A DNA stretch of 11,274 nt. Source: Chlamydiales bacterium (GTDB lineage: Bacteria; Chlamydiota; Chlamydiia; Chlamydiales; JAACFD01). Shown piece by piece: positions 1 through 6,588 of the stretch (the stretch's first letter is position 1; every line of letters starts with the position of its first letter). The position numbers were made by a program, and so were the translations under genes. The notes beneath the pieces are model-generated. The model was not told where the DNA came from and did no database searches. It saw nothing but the letters and a program-made list of their open reading frames with translations. The stretch lies in contig JAACFD010000039.1 in assembly GCA_009937555.1 (NCBI GenBank), forward strand, positions 1-11,274. Reading direction: 5' to 3'.

Positions 1-1
1 A

Positions 2-517
2 GATGAAGAAGAAACTCTGGCCTATACTTCTAGACTCTTAAAGAAAATTTGCCAGACAAAAATGGCAGATATCATGGACTCTGAGCTACAAGTCTTAAAC
101 TGGGGCCTGGAATGGCTTGAAATGAATGAAGAAGACAAAGCTTTCAACCTTTACCGCCACCCATTAAACAAATTACTTGATAGCACTTTTAGTGAAAAAG
201 AGTATCCACCTAGGTGTGCTAGAGAAGTAGAGAAAAACCTTGAAGTCATCAAGCATAATCAATGGGTTTTTCTAGAGGATTTTATCAGAGCTGCCACAGC
301 AGAAGTAGGTAACTCAGGAAAAGTTCAGTTAGAGAAAAAGGGACGTAACTGGCAATATTCTCTGCCATCGTACAATGAAACAGATAAAAAATTTATTGAA
401 GCTATAGTTACCCAGAAGCTTAGAAGGCTAGGTGTGGTAGAGTCAGGAACTTACGAAGGCAAGCAATGCATTCGCATGACAGAATTTGGTCATAGAGTAC
501 TAACGTTTAATCACTAA
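2..517 (+). CDS. 3' end of an unrecognised gene; product with a probable C-terminal winged-helix domain (5' partial)
   Basis: The frame is open to the left edge of the window: 20 sense codons precede the first ATG (position 62) with no stop, and no Shine-Dalgarno sequence precedes that ATG. I therefore read this as the end of a longer protein, of which 171 residues are visible, rather than a 151-residue gene. The visible part is soluble and mixed in charge, with no membrane segment. The first half looks helical. The last 70 residues alternate helices and short strands (WQYSLPSY, then KFIEAIVTQKLRRLGVVE, then a turn rich in Gly/Tyr, then CIRMTEFGHRVL), a pattern typical of a winged helix ending a nucleic-acid-binding or regulatory protein. 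That reading is inference from pattern only; I do not recognise the family. The stop (TAA, 515-517) lies inside the 3' end of the convergent channel gene. Confidence 0.75.
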   Translation, partial: DEEETLAYTSRLLKKICQTKMADIMDSELQVLNWGLEWLEMNEEDKAFNLYRHPLNKLLDSTFSEKEYPPRCAREVEKNLEVIKHNQWVFLEDFIRAATAEVGNSGKVQLEKKGRNWQYSLPSYNETDKKFIEAIVTQKLRRLGVVESGTYEGKQCIRMTEFGHRVLTFNH

Positions 518-1555
518 CTCTTGGTTTAGCAGTCTCATCTCTGTTTGTGGAAAAGGTATTACAATTCCTTCTTCTCTAAAGCGCTCTATGATTCTTGTGT
601 TGATCTCATCAACTACTCGACCCCTTATCGAAGGCTCATCAATCCAAAACAGTAGCTGCATCTTTAGGCTAAAGTCACCCATTTCTCTGAATCGAACTCG
701 CGCTGTGGGAGAAGGTGAAATTCCCTCTACTCCCTCAACAAGTTGGAGTAAGACTTCTTTTACCTTTTTAATGTCACTAGCATAGCAAACTGCTACGTTT
801 ACACGAACACGCTCTTTTATATGGTGCCCTCCACTCTCATTAATAATCTTAGTATTAGCAAGTATAGAGTTAGGTATGATCACCTCAATATCATCCCGTG
901 TCATCAAGCGAGTGCTTCTCATTCCAATTTCAGTTATATAGCCTCTCTCCCCTGAATCCAACTGAATATAATCCCCCATCTTGTAAGGGCTATCAGCAAT
1001 AATAAATAAGCCAGAGAAAAGGTTAGATAAGGAGTCTTTAGCAGCAAAACCTAAGACCACACCGAGAACCCCTGCAGATGCCAAGACAGCGCCAACATTG
1101 ACTCCCCAGGTAATTAAAAGTGCATAACATGCACCAACAGATATGAAAATCTTAGAAAGAAGTTCAAAAAGAGGAAAGGTTTTCTCTTTAAATAAACTTG
1201 ATTGCCGACTACTAAAGTCCCTTATCCAGGCTATGATCACTTTTACAGAGCTTAGACAAGCCAAAGTCCATAGAACTATGCCAGCACTCATTAAAATTGC
1301 CCTTAAGAAAAATAATAAGCTCGTAGGAGGACCTAGAGTTTCTAGAGCAAAAAATGTGAAAACTAAAAAAACAGTTAGAGATGCAGGAACTCTAAATTTT
1401 TGCAGTAGCTGAGTATATACCCCTGTAGCACTTTCGCCTTTAGTCACTAACCTTAAAAAAGCATGCCATAAGACTAGACATAGCTGGCTTAAAACAAGAC
1501 CTGAAAAAAATATTATTAGTGATAAAGAGTACTGACTATTTAACCATTCCCACAT
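500..1555 (-). CDS. MscS-family mechanosensitive ion channel (small-conductance type)
   Basis: The 351-residue product is an inner-membrane channel that opens under membrane tension and lets solutes out during hypo-osmotic shock. The N-terminal half has about five hydrophobic segments (roughly residues 10-32, 56-74, 78-103, 130-149, 152-172). The last is the pore helix, with the Gly/Ala pattern AVLASAGVLGVVLGFAAKD (156-174). It is followed by the family's beta domain: LFSGLFI, then DSPYKMGDYI (188-197), then the EVIIPNS motif (224-230), and an alpha/beta C-terminal domain ending in IPFPQ (333-337), which MscS homologues usually share. It has two more N-terminal helices than the classical three-helix E. 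coli MscS and lacks the large periplasmic domain of MscK. The ATG start is supported by AGGA five bases upstream. The gene ends with TAG and overlaps the convergent upstream gene by 18 bases. It lies 75 bases downstream of smpB on the same strand and may be co-transcribed with it. Confidence 0.93.
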   Translation of the reverse strand: MWEWLNSQYSLSLIIFFSGLVLSQLCLVLWHAFLRLVTKGESATGVYTQLLQKFRVPASLTVFLVFTFFALETLGPPTSLLFFLRAILMSAGIVLWTLACLSSVKVIIAWIRDFSSRQSSLFKEKTFPLFELLSKIFISVGACYALLITWGVNVGAVLASAGVLGVVLGFAAKDSLSNLFSGLFIIADSPYKMGDYIQLDSGERGYITEIGMRSTRLMTRDDIEVIIPNSILANTKIINESGGHHIKERVRVNVAVCYASDIKKVKEVLLQLVEGVEGISPSPTARVRFREMGDFSLKMQLLFWIDEPSIRGRVVDEINTRIIERFREEGIVIPFPQTEMRLLNQELVIKR

Positions 1556-1558
1556 AAG

Positions 1559-1564
1559 TTTCCT
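1559..1564 (-). promoter_or_regulatory. Ribosome binding site of the MscS-family gene
   Basis: On the minus strand this reads AGGAAA. The AGGA core lies five bases before the ATG at 1555, a normal spacing, and supports that start codon. Confidence 0.6.
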
Positions 1565-1630
1565 GTAATAGCTTTAAGTTTTATTAGCTTGAACCATAGC
1601 GGGTAAGTTTTTTTAAAAAAATCTTTTTCG

Positions 1631-2080
1631 CTAAGAGTTTTTCATCTCTCGCTGCATACGACGATTTGCGTCTTTATCTTTGATTGAGTCTCGCTTGTCG
1701 TATAATTTCTTACCTCTGCCTAGTCCAATTTCTAGCTTAGCTCTACCATTTTTCAAATAAATAGATAGTGGAACTAAGGTAAGCCCCTTTTCTTTGATAC
1801 TTGCTGATAATTTTTGAATTTGTTTTTTGTGCATTAGCAGTTTGCGATCTTGCTGCTCTTCATGATTATGAATATTGCCAAAGCTGTAGGGCATGATAGT
1901 AGACCCTATTAGAAAGAGCTCTTGTCTAATTACTCTAACATAAGCTTCTTGCAAACTTGCCCCATCTTCCTTAAGAGACTTAATTTCAGTTCCTTTTAAA
2001 ACAATTCCTGCTTCAAAGGTCTCTAAAATCTCAAAGTCATGTCGCGCTTTTTTATTTCTAACAAGTACTTTCTGTCCCAT
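1631..2080 (-). CDS. smpB: SsrA (tmRNA)-binding protein SmpB
   Basis: SmpB binds tmRNA and brings it to ribosomes stalled on broken mRNA, so that the nascent chain is tagged for degradation and the ribosome is released. The 149-residue product is about the usual family length. It has the expected order of motifs: the N-terminal KARHDFEILETFEAGIVL (11-28), GTEIKSL (30-36), the NHEEQQDRKLL stretch with a conserved RKLL (72-82), LVPLSIYLKNGRAKLEIGL (102-120), and GRGKKLYDKR (121-130). A basic C-terminal tail (KDKDANRRMQREMK) follows, the part that enters the decoding centre in known SmpB structures. The ATG at 2080 gives the conserved short N-terminus, although no strong Shine-Dalgarno sequence precedes it. 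It is divergent from dnaN. Adjacency to dnaN and recF matches, from memory, the chlamydial arrangement. No tmRNA gene is visible nearby. Confidence 0.97.
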   Translation of the reverse strand: MGQKVLVRNKKARHDFEILETFEAGIVLKGTEIKSLKEDGASLQEAYVRVIRQELFLIGSTIMPYSFGNIHNHEEQQDRKLLMHKKQIQKLSASIKEKGLTLVPLSIYLKNGRAKLEIGLGRGKKLYDKRDSIKDKDANRRMQREMKNS

Positions 2081-2116
2081 GATACTTCATTCTTAGCAAT
2101 TCAATTAAAAGACGTT

Positions 2117-2145
2117 ATGATAACAAAATTTAGGATCTGCTACAA
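2117..2145 (-). promoter_or_regulatory. Possible promoter of smpB
   Basis: Reading the minus strand, TTGTAG (2145-2140) and TATCAT (2122-2117) are separated by 17 bases, the ideal spacing for the primary sigma factor. The -10 matches TATAAT at five of six positions; the -35 matches TTGACA at only three. It lies 37 bases before the smpB ATG. This is the best candidate on that strand, but in AT-rich DNA such matches are common, so it is tentative. Confidence 0.3.
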
Positions 2146-2186
2146 TAGAATTCTTCTAAGGAAAACAAGAGCTTAGGAAAAAGGAA

Positions 2187-2218
2187 GCCGTTTTTACAAG
2201 CAATTGGCTTATAACGGC
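2187..2218. other. Hairpin in the smpB-dnaN spacer
   Basis: GCCGTT (2187-2192) can pair with AACGGC (2213-2218). Inside this, AAGC (2198-2201) can pair with GCTT (2207-2210) around a five-base loop, with a small asymmetric internal loop between the two stems. It is not followed by a T-tract on either strand, so it is not a typical intrinsic terminator. It could be a structured part of the dnaN leader transcript or a protein binding site. The pairing is directly visible; any function is unknown. Confidence 0.35.
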
Positions 2219-2332
2219 ATAAGAACTCTCTTTTTAGCACTTAAATGCCTCTGCTTTGAGCTTGCATAATAGCCTTGATTTATCATACAATTCCTTGTAT
2301 CTTTTTTAAAGCAATTACAAAACAAGAACCTT

Positions 2333-2338
2333 AAAAGG
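2333..2338 (+). promoter_or_regulatory. Ribosome binding site of dnaN
   Basis: AAAAGG ends six bases before the ATG at 2345. Complementarity to the 16S rRNA tail is modest, but the spacing is normal and agrees with the conserved N-terminus of the clamp. Confidence 0.45.
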
Positions 2339-2344
2339 CCGGCT

Positions 2345-3475
2345 ATGAAGTTTATTATCTCGCGCAATGAATTAAACAAAATGATTGGAAGAATCCAGAA
2401 TGTTATCTCTCCAAAATCTACCATTCCAATCCTAGCAAACGTCTTAATTGAGGCTACTGATTCTGAAATTGTCTTTACAGCAACAGACTTAACTGTAGGC
2501 ATGAAATGTTATACTGAAGCAAAGGTTTTAGAAAAAGGTGCTATCACTCTTCCTGCCAGGCGTTTTTTCCAGTTAGTGCGCGAACTTACTTGTGAAAACC
2601 TAGAGATTGCAACACACCCAGAACACCCTAAAGCCATTATTACAGCAGGTAGCTCTGTCTTCCATCTAAATGGAATGGAGGAAAGTGAGTTCCCAGCACT
2701 TCCAAGCTTAAGCGGTGCTAAACAGATTAAAATGGATCAGCAATCCCTAAAAGAAAACTTGTTCCAAACTTCTTTTGCTATCTCTCGAGATGACAACCGT
2801 TATGTTCTTATGGGAATGCTTCTGCAAATAGAAGATAAAAAAGCTATTTTTGTAGGTACTGATGGAAAGCGTTTAGCTAAGTCTCAGCGTGAAGTAAATA
2901 CTGATGCAGACTTTACGGGACAATTTGTTATTCCGCTAAAAGCTATTGAAGAGATGCAAAAAAATCTAGAGAGCAATGATGAAGAGCTTGCAACGATACA
3001 TCTTCTTGAAGACAAAGTAGCTTTAGAAACAAACCGCACACTTATCGTAACCAAGTTACTCAGCGGAGCTTACCCAGACTTTAACCAAGTAATACCTGCT
3101 ACTTCTGAGATTAGTGTTTCTTTACATGTTGAAGAGCTCAGCACACTTTTAAGACAAATCATCTTGTTTACAGCTGATACAAATAGCTCGGTTCGCTTTA
3201 CCTTCCAAGAAGGGCAGTTAACCCTCCTAGCTAACTCTCTGGAAATTGGTCAGGGTAAAGTCAGCATGCCTGTAGATTATCACGGCGAGCAAGTAGACAT
3301 TGCTTTTAACCCTAACTACTTTTTAGACATTCTAAAGCACACAAAAGATGAAGCAGTTAAGCTAGGTCTTTCTGATGCTTTCAACCCTGGGGTTATTGAA
3401 GACACTACAGAAGCAATGTTTATCTTAATGCCAATGAGATTAACTGAAGAAAAACCAGCTCTTGCTGGGGTTTAA
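2345..3475 (+). CDS. dnaN: DNA polymerase III beta subunit (sliding clamp)
   Basis: The product forms a ring-shaped dimer around DNA that tethers the replicative polymerase and other clamp-binding proteins. At 376 residues it is close to the family's usual length (about 366-380). The three repeated clamp domains can be followed by their landmarks. In domain 1 they are STIPILANVLIEA (25-37), TATDLT (45-50) and ESEFPALP (113-120). In domain 2 they are RYVLMGMLLQ (152-161), VGTDGKRLA (170-178) and GAYPDFNQVIP (241-251). In domain 3 they are FNPNYFLDILK (321-331) and the C-terminal MPMRL (362-366), which forms part of the peptide-binding cleft. The protein continues ten residues beyond MPMRL, a short tail compared with E. 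coli, where this motif ends the chain. recF starts eight bases after the TAA stop, so the two genes are very likely one transcription unit. Confidence 0.97.
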   Translation: MKFIISRNELNKMIGRIQNVISPKSTIPILANVLIEATDSEIVFTATDLTVGMKCYTEAKVLEKGAITLPARRFFQLVRELTCENLEIATHPEHPKAIITAGSSVFHLNGMEESEFPALPSLSGAKQIKMDQQSLKENLFQTSFAISRDDNRYVLMGMLLQIEDKKAIFVGTDGKRLAKSQREVNTDADFTGQFVIPLKAIEEMQKNLESNDEELATIHLLEDKVALETNRTLIVTKLLSGAYPDFNQVIPATSEISVSLHVEELSTLLRQIILFTADTNSSVRFTFQEGQLTLLANSLEIGQGKVSMPVDYHGEQVDIAFNPNYFLDILKHTKDEAVKLGLSDAFNPGVIEDTTEAMFILMPMRLTEEKPALAGV

Positions 3476-3483
3476 TTAGCCTC

Positions 3484-4584
3484 ATGTTTTTAAAAAAGCT
3501 TTCTTTGCATCATTTTAGAAACTATGAGAAAGAAAGCTTTGACTTCTCCCCCGATGTTAATTTTATTCATGGTGAGAATGCTCAAGGGAAGACTTCGCTT
3601 CTAGAGGCTATATACTTCTTGATTATAGGCCGTTCTTTTCGCAGCAAGTATACTAAAGAGTTAATTCACTTTGAAAAACCTTACTTTGCTATTAGCTGTG
3701 AATTTGAGAAAGAACAGATTCAACATGAGCTTAAAGTCATTTGCAATGGTAGTAAAAGACAGGTTCAACTTAACCATTCAATTTGCAGAAGCTTTTTAGA
3801 AGTATTTGGCCTTATAAAAGGGGTTGTGCTCTATCCTGAAGATTATTCGTTAATATCAGGAGCTCCTAGTTTACGCAGGCGCTATCTAGACTTGCAAATC
3901 GCTCAATCCTCCCCTCTCTATCTTCAACACTTATCTCGTTACCAAAATGCTTTAAAACAAAGAAATGCAGCTCTAAAAATCAAGCATAGTAACACCTTAC
4001 ACATATGGGAAGAAGCCCTTGCTCTTCATGGCTCTCATATTATATTAGAGCGTATAAAAACTTGTTTACAGCTTAATGATATTGCTGATGAAGTGTTGCA
4101 GCAAATCAGCGGAAAAAAAGAGCACCTTCAACTAAGTTACTTAACCAGTTGTTCTCTTGACCTTAGCCAAGCTGAGATTCAAGAAAATCTCCTTAAGTTA
4201 TATAAAAGTCAGCAAAGAAAAGAGCTTCTCTATGGTACAACACTTGTTGGTCCCCATAAAGATGACTTAGATATTTGTATCAATGAAAAGAAGGCTAAAA
4301 CCTTTGCTAGTGAAGGGCAGCAACGCACTCTAGCTGCCTGTCTTAGATTATCAGAGTGGCGTTTACTAAAAACGGCAAGTGACAGCTCCCCTATTATGAT
4401 CATTGACGATATGGATATCAGTTTAGATAAAGAAAGAAAAAAGCAGTTGCTTAGACAGCTAGATCATTGCCACCAAGTGTTTATTACTAGCCCTTACTCT
4501 CCCCAAAAATACATTTCATTGAATAAAGAAATTAAGCTTATCAACATACACGAGGGTAGGCAATTAAATACGGCAGCTACGTAA
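3484..4584 (+). CDS. recF: DNA replication and repair protein RecF
   Basis: RecF is a cytoplasmic ABC-type (SMC/Rad50-like) ATPase. With RecO and RecR it loads RecA at single-strand gaps and helps restart stalled replication. The 366-residue product has the family length. It begins with the typical LKKLSLHHFRNY (3-14). It then has a Walker A loop GENAQGKTS (30-38), the conserved RRRYLDLQIA (131-140), GTTLVGPHKDDL (251-262), the ABC signature region SEGQQRTLA (276-284), and a Walker B segment IMIIDDMDISLD (304-315). The two adjacent Asp of Walker B are present, but the usual SELD of the D-loop reads ISLD, a small departure. Only a GGGG tract 13 bases upstream resembles a Shine-Dalgarno sequence, so translation is probably coupled to dnaN, which ends eight bases earlier. 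The gene converges on a large minus-strand frame after a nine-base gap. Confidence 0.96.
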   Translation: MFLKKLSLHHFRNYEKESFDFSPDVNFIHGENAQGKTSLLEAIYFLIIGRSFRSKYTKELIHFEKPYFAISCEFEKEQIQHELKVICNGSKRQVQLNHSICRSFLEVFGLIKGVVLYPEDYSLISGAPSLRRRYLDLQIAQSSPLYLQHLSRYQNALKQRNAALKIKHSNTLHIWEEALALHGSHIILERIKTCLQLNDIADEVLQQISGKKEHLQLSYLTSCSLDLSQAEIQENLLKLYKSQQRKELLYGTTLVGPHKDDLDICINEKKAKTFASEGQQRTLAACLRLSEWRLLKTASDSSPIMIIDDMDISLDKERKKQLLRQLDHCHQVFITSPYSPQKYISLNKEIKLINIHEGRQLNTAAT

Positions 4585-4593
4585 TCTGACTCT

Positions 4594-6552
4594 CTACTGA
4601 AGCGTTACTTCTTCATCACCACGGTACACCTTAAATCCAAGAGCTTTAAATTCATCTAGTGCATCTTTAAGAGCCTGATCTCCTGGATTCTTCCTTGCAA
4701 CTATGCCAGCAAGGTCAGCACCTTCTGCCGCCTCCCCTAAAGCTTTAAAGAGTTCCCCTAGCTTTGTTAATCCGCTTTCATCTTTATCACTCTTTAAAAG
4801 CTTTACTAGAACGTCTTTGCTAATCCCTTTATGCCCTTGAACTGTATATTTTTTGCTAAATTTAGGCAGAAAGCCACTACTCTTTCCTTTAATCTTAGTC
4901 GAAAGAGTTAGAGCTTCTACTTTAAGTTCATCATCAATTTTACCCTTTATATCCTGCAAGGCCCTATAAAAGTCTGTTTCTTTTTTATCTTCGGGTATTA
5001 AAGTTTCTAAACCTTCAATAAGCTCTTTTATACTTTTCTGCTCATCAATTCGCTTTTGTGCATCATCTACTACTTTTTTGATTGAAAGCAACGAAGAAAA
5101 CAAAGTTTTTAGATTGTCTGTATTTGTCTCAGGGATCTTTAAGGTAGCTTCTAGTAATGATCTAAATGTAGCTGCTGCTTCTTTTGAAATTGTCTTTGTA
5201 GAGCTATCATCTAGTGTAAGAGACCTTTCCTCTGCTGTACCCTCTGCTACATCTATAAGTTGAGAGAATTGAGTCATTAAGGAAGTTGGCAAGCCTTTTG
5301 AATGGTATTGCCTAGCAGTCTCTCTGTCAAACTTAAGCTCGTCACTAGCCAAAGCTGCTGTTAAAGCATCTTCTTCTGAAGCTAACGCTGCGTGCTTCTC
5401 TTCCGCACCTTTTAGCGTTTTTGCTCCCAACTTAAGCTGCTCAAGAATCCCTTTCTCTTTCTCAAAATCACCTCTAGCTAATTCTAAAAGCTTCCCTAAC
5501 ATTACAATTTTCGCATCTTTTTTAGGCCCATTTGTCTCCTGTAATACTAGACCCGCTAATTCATCAAAATTATCTTTAAGTGATTCCCTAGTAAAACTCT
5601 CTAGTGTTGCTAAGGCATCTTTCTGGCTGGATACTGAAGTGCTTGTTATTTGGAATAGATCACTAAGAGCTTCTTCTGAAGCACCGCTAAACATTGGCCT
5701 TTCTCGAATTACACCTTCTGTGATACTACTTACCACTTCAAAAGAATCTGATTTATTAGATTTAAAAGCATCTAAAAACACTTTAAGAGCAGATTCATTA
5801 TCCCATGCTTTTAAAAGGTGTTGCATTGGTTTTTGCAAGGCCTTTGCAAGCTCATGAGTTTTATTTTTACCTGCTGTTTTAGTTAAAAGAGAGATGTAGT
5901 AATTAATAAAAGCTTTTTGATTTTCTGAATTATCACCTATTGTATCCCTTAGTTCATCAATACAGGAAGAGTCGTTAAGATCTATAGCAGCATTGTTCTT
6001 TAATAGGGACAAAAAGGCTACTTTAACGTTTTCACCAATAGTTCCTGCTCCAAGAGCTGATTTTAGCATTGATGCTGTAACATCTCCCCTCAATTTTTCA
6101 TCTTCTAAACTTCGCAGCTCTTCTAGCTCTGACTCTTCTTCAACCCTGTCTTTTAAAGATTCAAAATAAGCTGTTATAGCTGGTGCTGTAGAGACTCCCT
6201 CTTGATAAGCTATACTGTGATCATGGAGAGCATCATCTAACAGCTGGAGTTTATTAATAAAACCTCTTGGAACTACTAGTTTTCCCTTTCTTGGGGGCGT
6301 TAAAGTGCAGTCTATTATCAACTCTTTATCTGAGTGCGTTTTTAAAAGATCTCTAAATTTACCTGAGAACAGCTTCAAATCCTCTTCATTGCTTAAGCCA
6401 TGTTCTCTAAGCTCTTTTCTAGCATTATCAATAGCTAGATGAAATCTTAAAGCGCTTTCAGGACCTGCTTTTACATCAGCAACCGTTATGTCTTTATGAA
6501 TAACACCTTGTCTCAAAGTGTTTAACTTAACAGAACTCCTCCTACTATGCAC
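4594..6552 (-). CDS. Large unrecognised helical protein, or C-terminal part of the giant protein encoded just upstream
   Basis: I do not recognise the family. As read from a GTG start the product has 652 residues. It is hydrophilic and rich in Leu, Lys, Glu, Ser and Ala, with only two Cys and one Trp and no membrane segment or Sec signal. Most of it should be helical. Likely coiled-coil stretches lie near residues 369-416 and 490-525. The last 70 residues look like a small folded domain ending in short strands (FKALGFKVYRGDEEVTL). The start is uncertain: the first ATG is codon 162, and GAGG lies only two bases before the GTG. The stronger AGGAGG lies inside the gene, 19 bases before an in-frame TTG at codon 13, too far to serve it. 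The frame continues upstream without a stop for 11 codons to the TAG that ends the giant gene, so the two may be one broken gene. It ends with TAG nine bases from the recF stop. Function unknown. Confidence 0.7.
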   Translation of the reverse strand: MHSRRSSVKLNTLRQGVIHKDITVADVKAGPESALRFHLAIDNARKELREHGLSNEEDLKLFSGKFRDLLKTHSDKELIIDCTLTPPRKGKLVVPRGFINKLQLLDDALHDHSIAYQEGVSTAPAITAYFESLKDRVEEESELEELRSLEDEKLRGDVTASMLKSALGAGTIGENVKVAFLSLLKNNAAIDLNDSSCIDELRDTIGDNSENQKAFINYYISLLTKTAGKNKTHELAKALQKPMQHLLKAWDNESALKVFLDAFKSNKSDSFEVVSSITEGVIRERPMFSGASEEALSDLFQITSTSVSSQKDALATLESFTRESLKDNFDELAGLVLQETNGPKKDAKIVMLGKLLELARGDFEKEKGILEQLKLGAKTLKGAEEKHAALASEEDALTAALASDELKFDRETARQYHSKGLPTSLMTQFSQLIDVAEGTAEERSLTLDDSSTKTISKEAAATFRSLLEATLKIPETNTDNLKTLFSSLLSIKKVVDDAQKRIDEQKSIKELIEGLETLIPEDKKETDFYRALQDIKGKIDDELKVEALTLSTKIKGKSSGFLPKFSKKYTVQGHKGISKDVLVKLLKSDKDESGLTKLGELFKALGEAAEGADLAGIVARKNPGDQALKDALDEFKALGFKVYRGDEEVTLQ

Positions 6553-6588
6553 TTCCTCTGCAAGGGTTAAAACAATGGGAAACAGCTA
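6553..6588 (-). other. Single in-frame TAG codon plus 11 sense codons linking the two large frames
   Basis: On the minus strand the giant frame ends CTT AAA GAT AAG TAG. The next 11 codons, beginning CTG TTT CCC, are all sense codons and lead in the same frame into the GTG taken as the start of the 652-codon frame. There is no ATG and no well-spaced Shine-Dalgarno sequence in the spacer. TAG is a normal stop elsewhere here (smpB, the channel gene and the 652-codon frame all end with it), so general reassignment of TAG is unlikely. Confidence 0.8.

Noticed and set aside
588..785. Open frame of 65 codons on the plus strand inside the channel gene
   Set aside because: It is antisense to a clear MscS-family coding sequence, with no ribosome binding site or recognisable product; it is a shadow frame. 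The same applies to 1143-1412.
1608..1621. T7A7 palindrome between smpB and the channel gene, as a terminator
   Set aside because: It consists only of A-T pairs and leaves no loop once folded, and there is no GC-rich stem. Such tracts are common in AT-rich spacers, so I do not call a terminator after smpB.
2209..2502. Open frame of 97 codons on the minus strand across the dnaN start
   Set aside because: More than half lies antisense to conserved dnaN codons, and the rest covers the spacer. The product has an odd composition with a run of aromatic and Cys residues and no family resemblance.
2081..3490. Replication origin near dnaN and recF
   Set aside because: In many bacteria these genes lie beside dnaA and oriC, but no dnaA gene, no DnaA-box cluster and no AT-rich unwinding repeats are visible; the chlamydial arrangement of these genes does not require an origin here.
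4599..4611. GAAG/CTTC hairpin at the recF tail-to-tail junction, as a bidirectional terminator
   Set aside because: The stem is only four base pairs, lies within the last codons of the minus-strand gene, and has no T-tract in either direction.
6553..6588. Reassignment of TAG to an amino acid in this organism
   Set aside because: Three other frames here (smpB, the channel gene and the 652-codon frame) end at TAG with family-typical or natural C-termini, so TAG acts as a stop in general. Only local readthrough or mutation remains possible.
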